NCBI RefSeq assembly: GCF_000328525.1
Contig: NC_019964.1
Span: 620,001-684,000, forward strand
Length of the DNA: 64,000 nt
Direction: 5' to 3'
DNA from: Halovivax ruber XH-70
Lineage (GTDB): Archaea > Halobacteriota > Halobacteria > Halobacteriales > Natrialbaceae
The notes below the pieces were generated by a model. That model was not told where the DNA came from. It did no database searches and saw only the letters and a program-made list of their open reading frames with translations. The translations under genes were made by a program, and so were the position numbers. Numbering within the stretch: position 1 is the stretch's first letter; each line of letters opens with the position of its first letter. Shown piece after piece: positions 63,334 to 64,000 of the stretch.

Positions 63334-64000
63334 ATGAGCACGATCGTCACCGAGCGCCTCGACGACGACCCACTGGCACGCGTCGTTATCTCGAAACCCG
63401 AACGCCGAAACGCCGTCTCGCGCGCAGAGACACAGGAACTGGCCGCGACGATCCGCGACCTCGACGCGGACGACGGTATCCGTGCGGTCGTCCTCACCGG
63501 CGAGGGTGACGCCTTCTGCGCGGGACTGGACCTGACGACCGTCGGTGAGGAACCCTCGACTGGGCTGGTCAACCGCAGCTTCCACGCGGCGGTGCGCGAA
63601 ATCGCGACGGCGTCGATGCCCGTGATCGCCCGCGTCGACGGCCCAGCAGTCGGCGCCGGCGCAGCGCTCGCGATCGCCTGCGACCTCGTCTACGCCGCCG
63701 AAGACGCCAGCATCGGGTTCTCCTTCGCGAAGATCGGCCTCTCGGCCGACACCGGCGCGACCTGGACGCTCCCCCGACTCGTCGGCGTCCAGACCGCCTT
63801 CGAACTGCTCTCGACCGGCCGAATGGTCGACGCCACCGAGGCGGCGTCGCTGGGACTCGTTACCGAAACCGCGAGCGGCGACGCGCTCGACGAACTCGTC
63901 ACGACGCGCGCGGTCGAACTGGCCAACGGTCCGACGCGTGCGTTCGCTGCCATCCGCAGACTCCTCCTCCGGGCCAACGCGAACACGTTAGAGGAGCATC
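63334..64000 (+). CDS. Enoyl-CoA hydratase/isomerase family, N-terminal part
   Basis: From ATG 63334 the frame stays open to the window edge (222 codons). It shows the crotonase fold: VISKPERRNAV, GEGDAFCAGLDL, AVGAGAALAIACDL (oxyanion loop) and IGFSFAKIGLSAD with TWTLPRLVG. The Glu positions usual in true hydratases appear changed (SADTGATW), so it may be an isomerase or ring-opening type enzyme. The end lies outside the window. Confidence 0.9.
   Translation, partial: MSTIVTERLDDDPLARVVISKPERRNAVSRAETQELAATIRDLDADDGIRAVVLTGEGDAFCAGLDLTTVGEEPSTGLVNRSFHAAVREIATASMPVIARVDGPAVGAGAALAIACDLVYAAEDASIGFSFAKIGLSADTGATWTLPRLVGVQTAFELLSTGRMVDATEAASLGLVTETASGDALDELVTTRAVELANGPTRAFAAIRRLLLRANANTLEEH

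Noticed and set aside
1-64000. tRNA, rRNA or CRISPR array
   Set aside because: I looked for T-arm-like GGTTCGAATCC segments and for regularly spaced short repeats and found none that fold or recur properly.

Overview
The window comes from a halophilic archaeon (class Halobacteria). It is GC-rich, its proteins are strongly acidic, its exported proteins carry twin-arginine (Tat) signals, two surface proteins end in PGF-CTERM-like anchors, and several genes have TATA boxes placed for leaderless transcripts. I cannot name a genus from the sequence alone. I saw no rRNA, tRNA or CRISPR array.

Positions 1-13700 are an accessory region. It holds the end of a BCCT transporter, an acetyltransferase, a regulator/nucleotidyltransferase pair whose second gene has an in-frame stop, an eCIS-core (DUF4157) protein with a partner of unknown function, a predicted structured RNA leader before a small zinc protein, and a divergent PD-(D/E)XK / GIY-YIG nuclease pair between inverted copies of a noncoding repeat. 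Next comes queC (archaeosine precursor synthesis), preceded by what looks like only the last codons of queE. Two further displaced copies of the queC 3' end follow at about 1.2-1.3 kb intervals. Each interval holds one two-gene toxin-antitoxin-like cassette: an HTH/PIN pair, then an HTH/TumE-like pair whose second gene is frameshifted. This layout resembles repeated insertion at the queC 3' end and is the most unusual feature here.

Positions 13800-26900 hold two tandem halolysin-like secreted proteases, a membrane phosphoesterase, an MscS channel, a stress protein, a PD-(D/E)XK-like protein, an Hsp20-like protein, a lipoprotein/ABC-2 exporter operon and a small metal or sulfur membrane protein.

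Positions 27000-59300 are mostly a surface-glycan locus. It contains GT2, GT4 and DUF354 glycosyltransferase-type enzymes, a UDP-GlcNAc 2-epimerase, three polysaccharide deacetylases, a sugar formyltransferase-like enzyme, a lipid-linked oligosaccharide flippase, two large polytopic membrane proteins, two Tat-exported beta-helix proteins, two DUF1616 proteins, two PGF-CTERM-like proteins, two FemAB-like acyltransferases and an alkaline-phosphatase-superfamily enzyme. The mix resembles bacterial exosortase/PEP-CTERM exopolysaccharide loci, with PGF-CTERM surface proteins instead. A housekeeping patch (cold-shock protein, zinc ribbon, M50-like protease, hydrolase) interrupts it at 46.9-49.8 kb.

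The right end carries an anchored secreted protein, a P1B-type metal ATPase with unusual metal-site residues, and the start of an enoyl-CoA hydratase that runs off the window.
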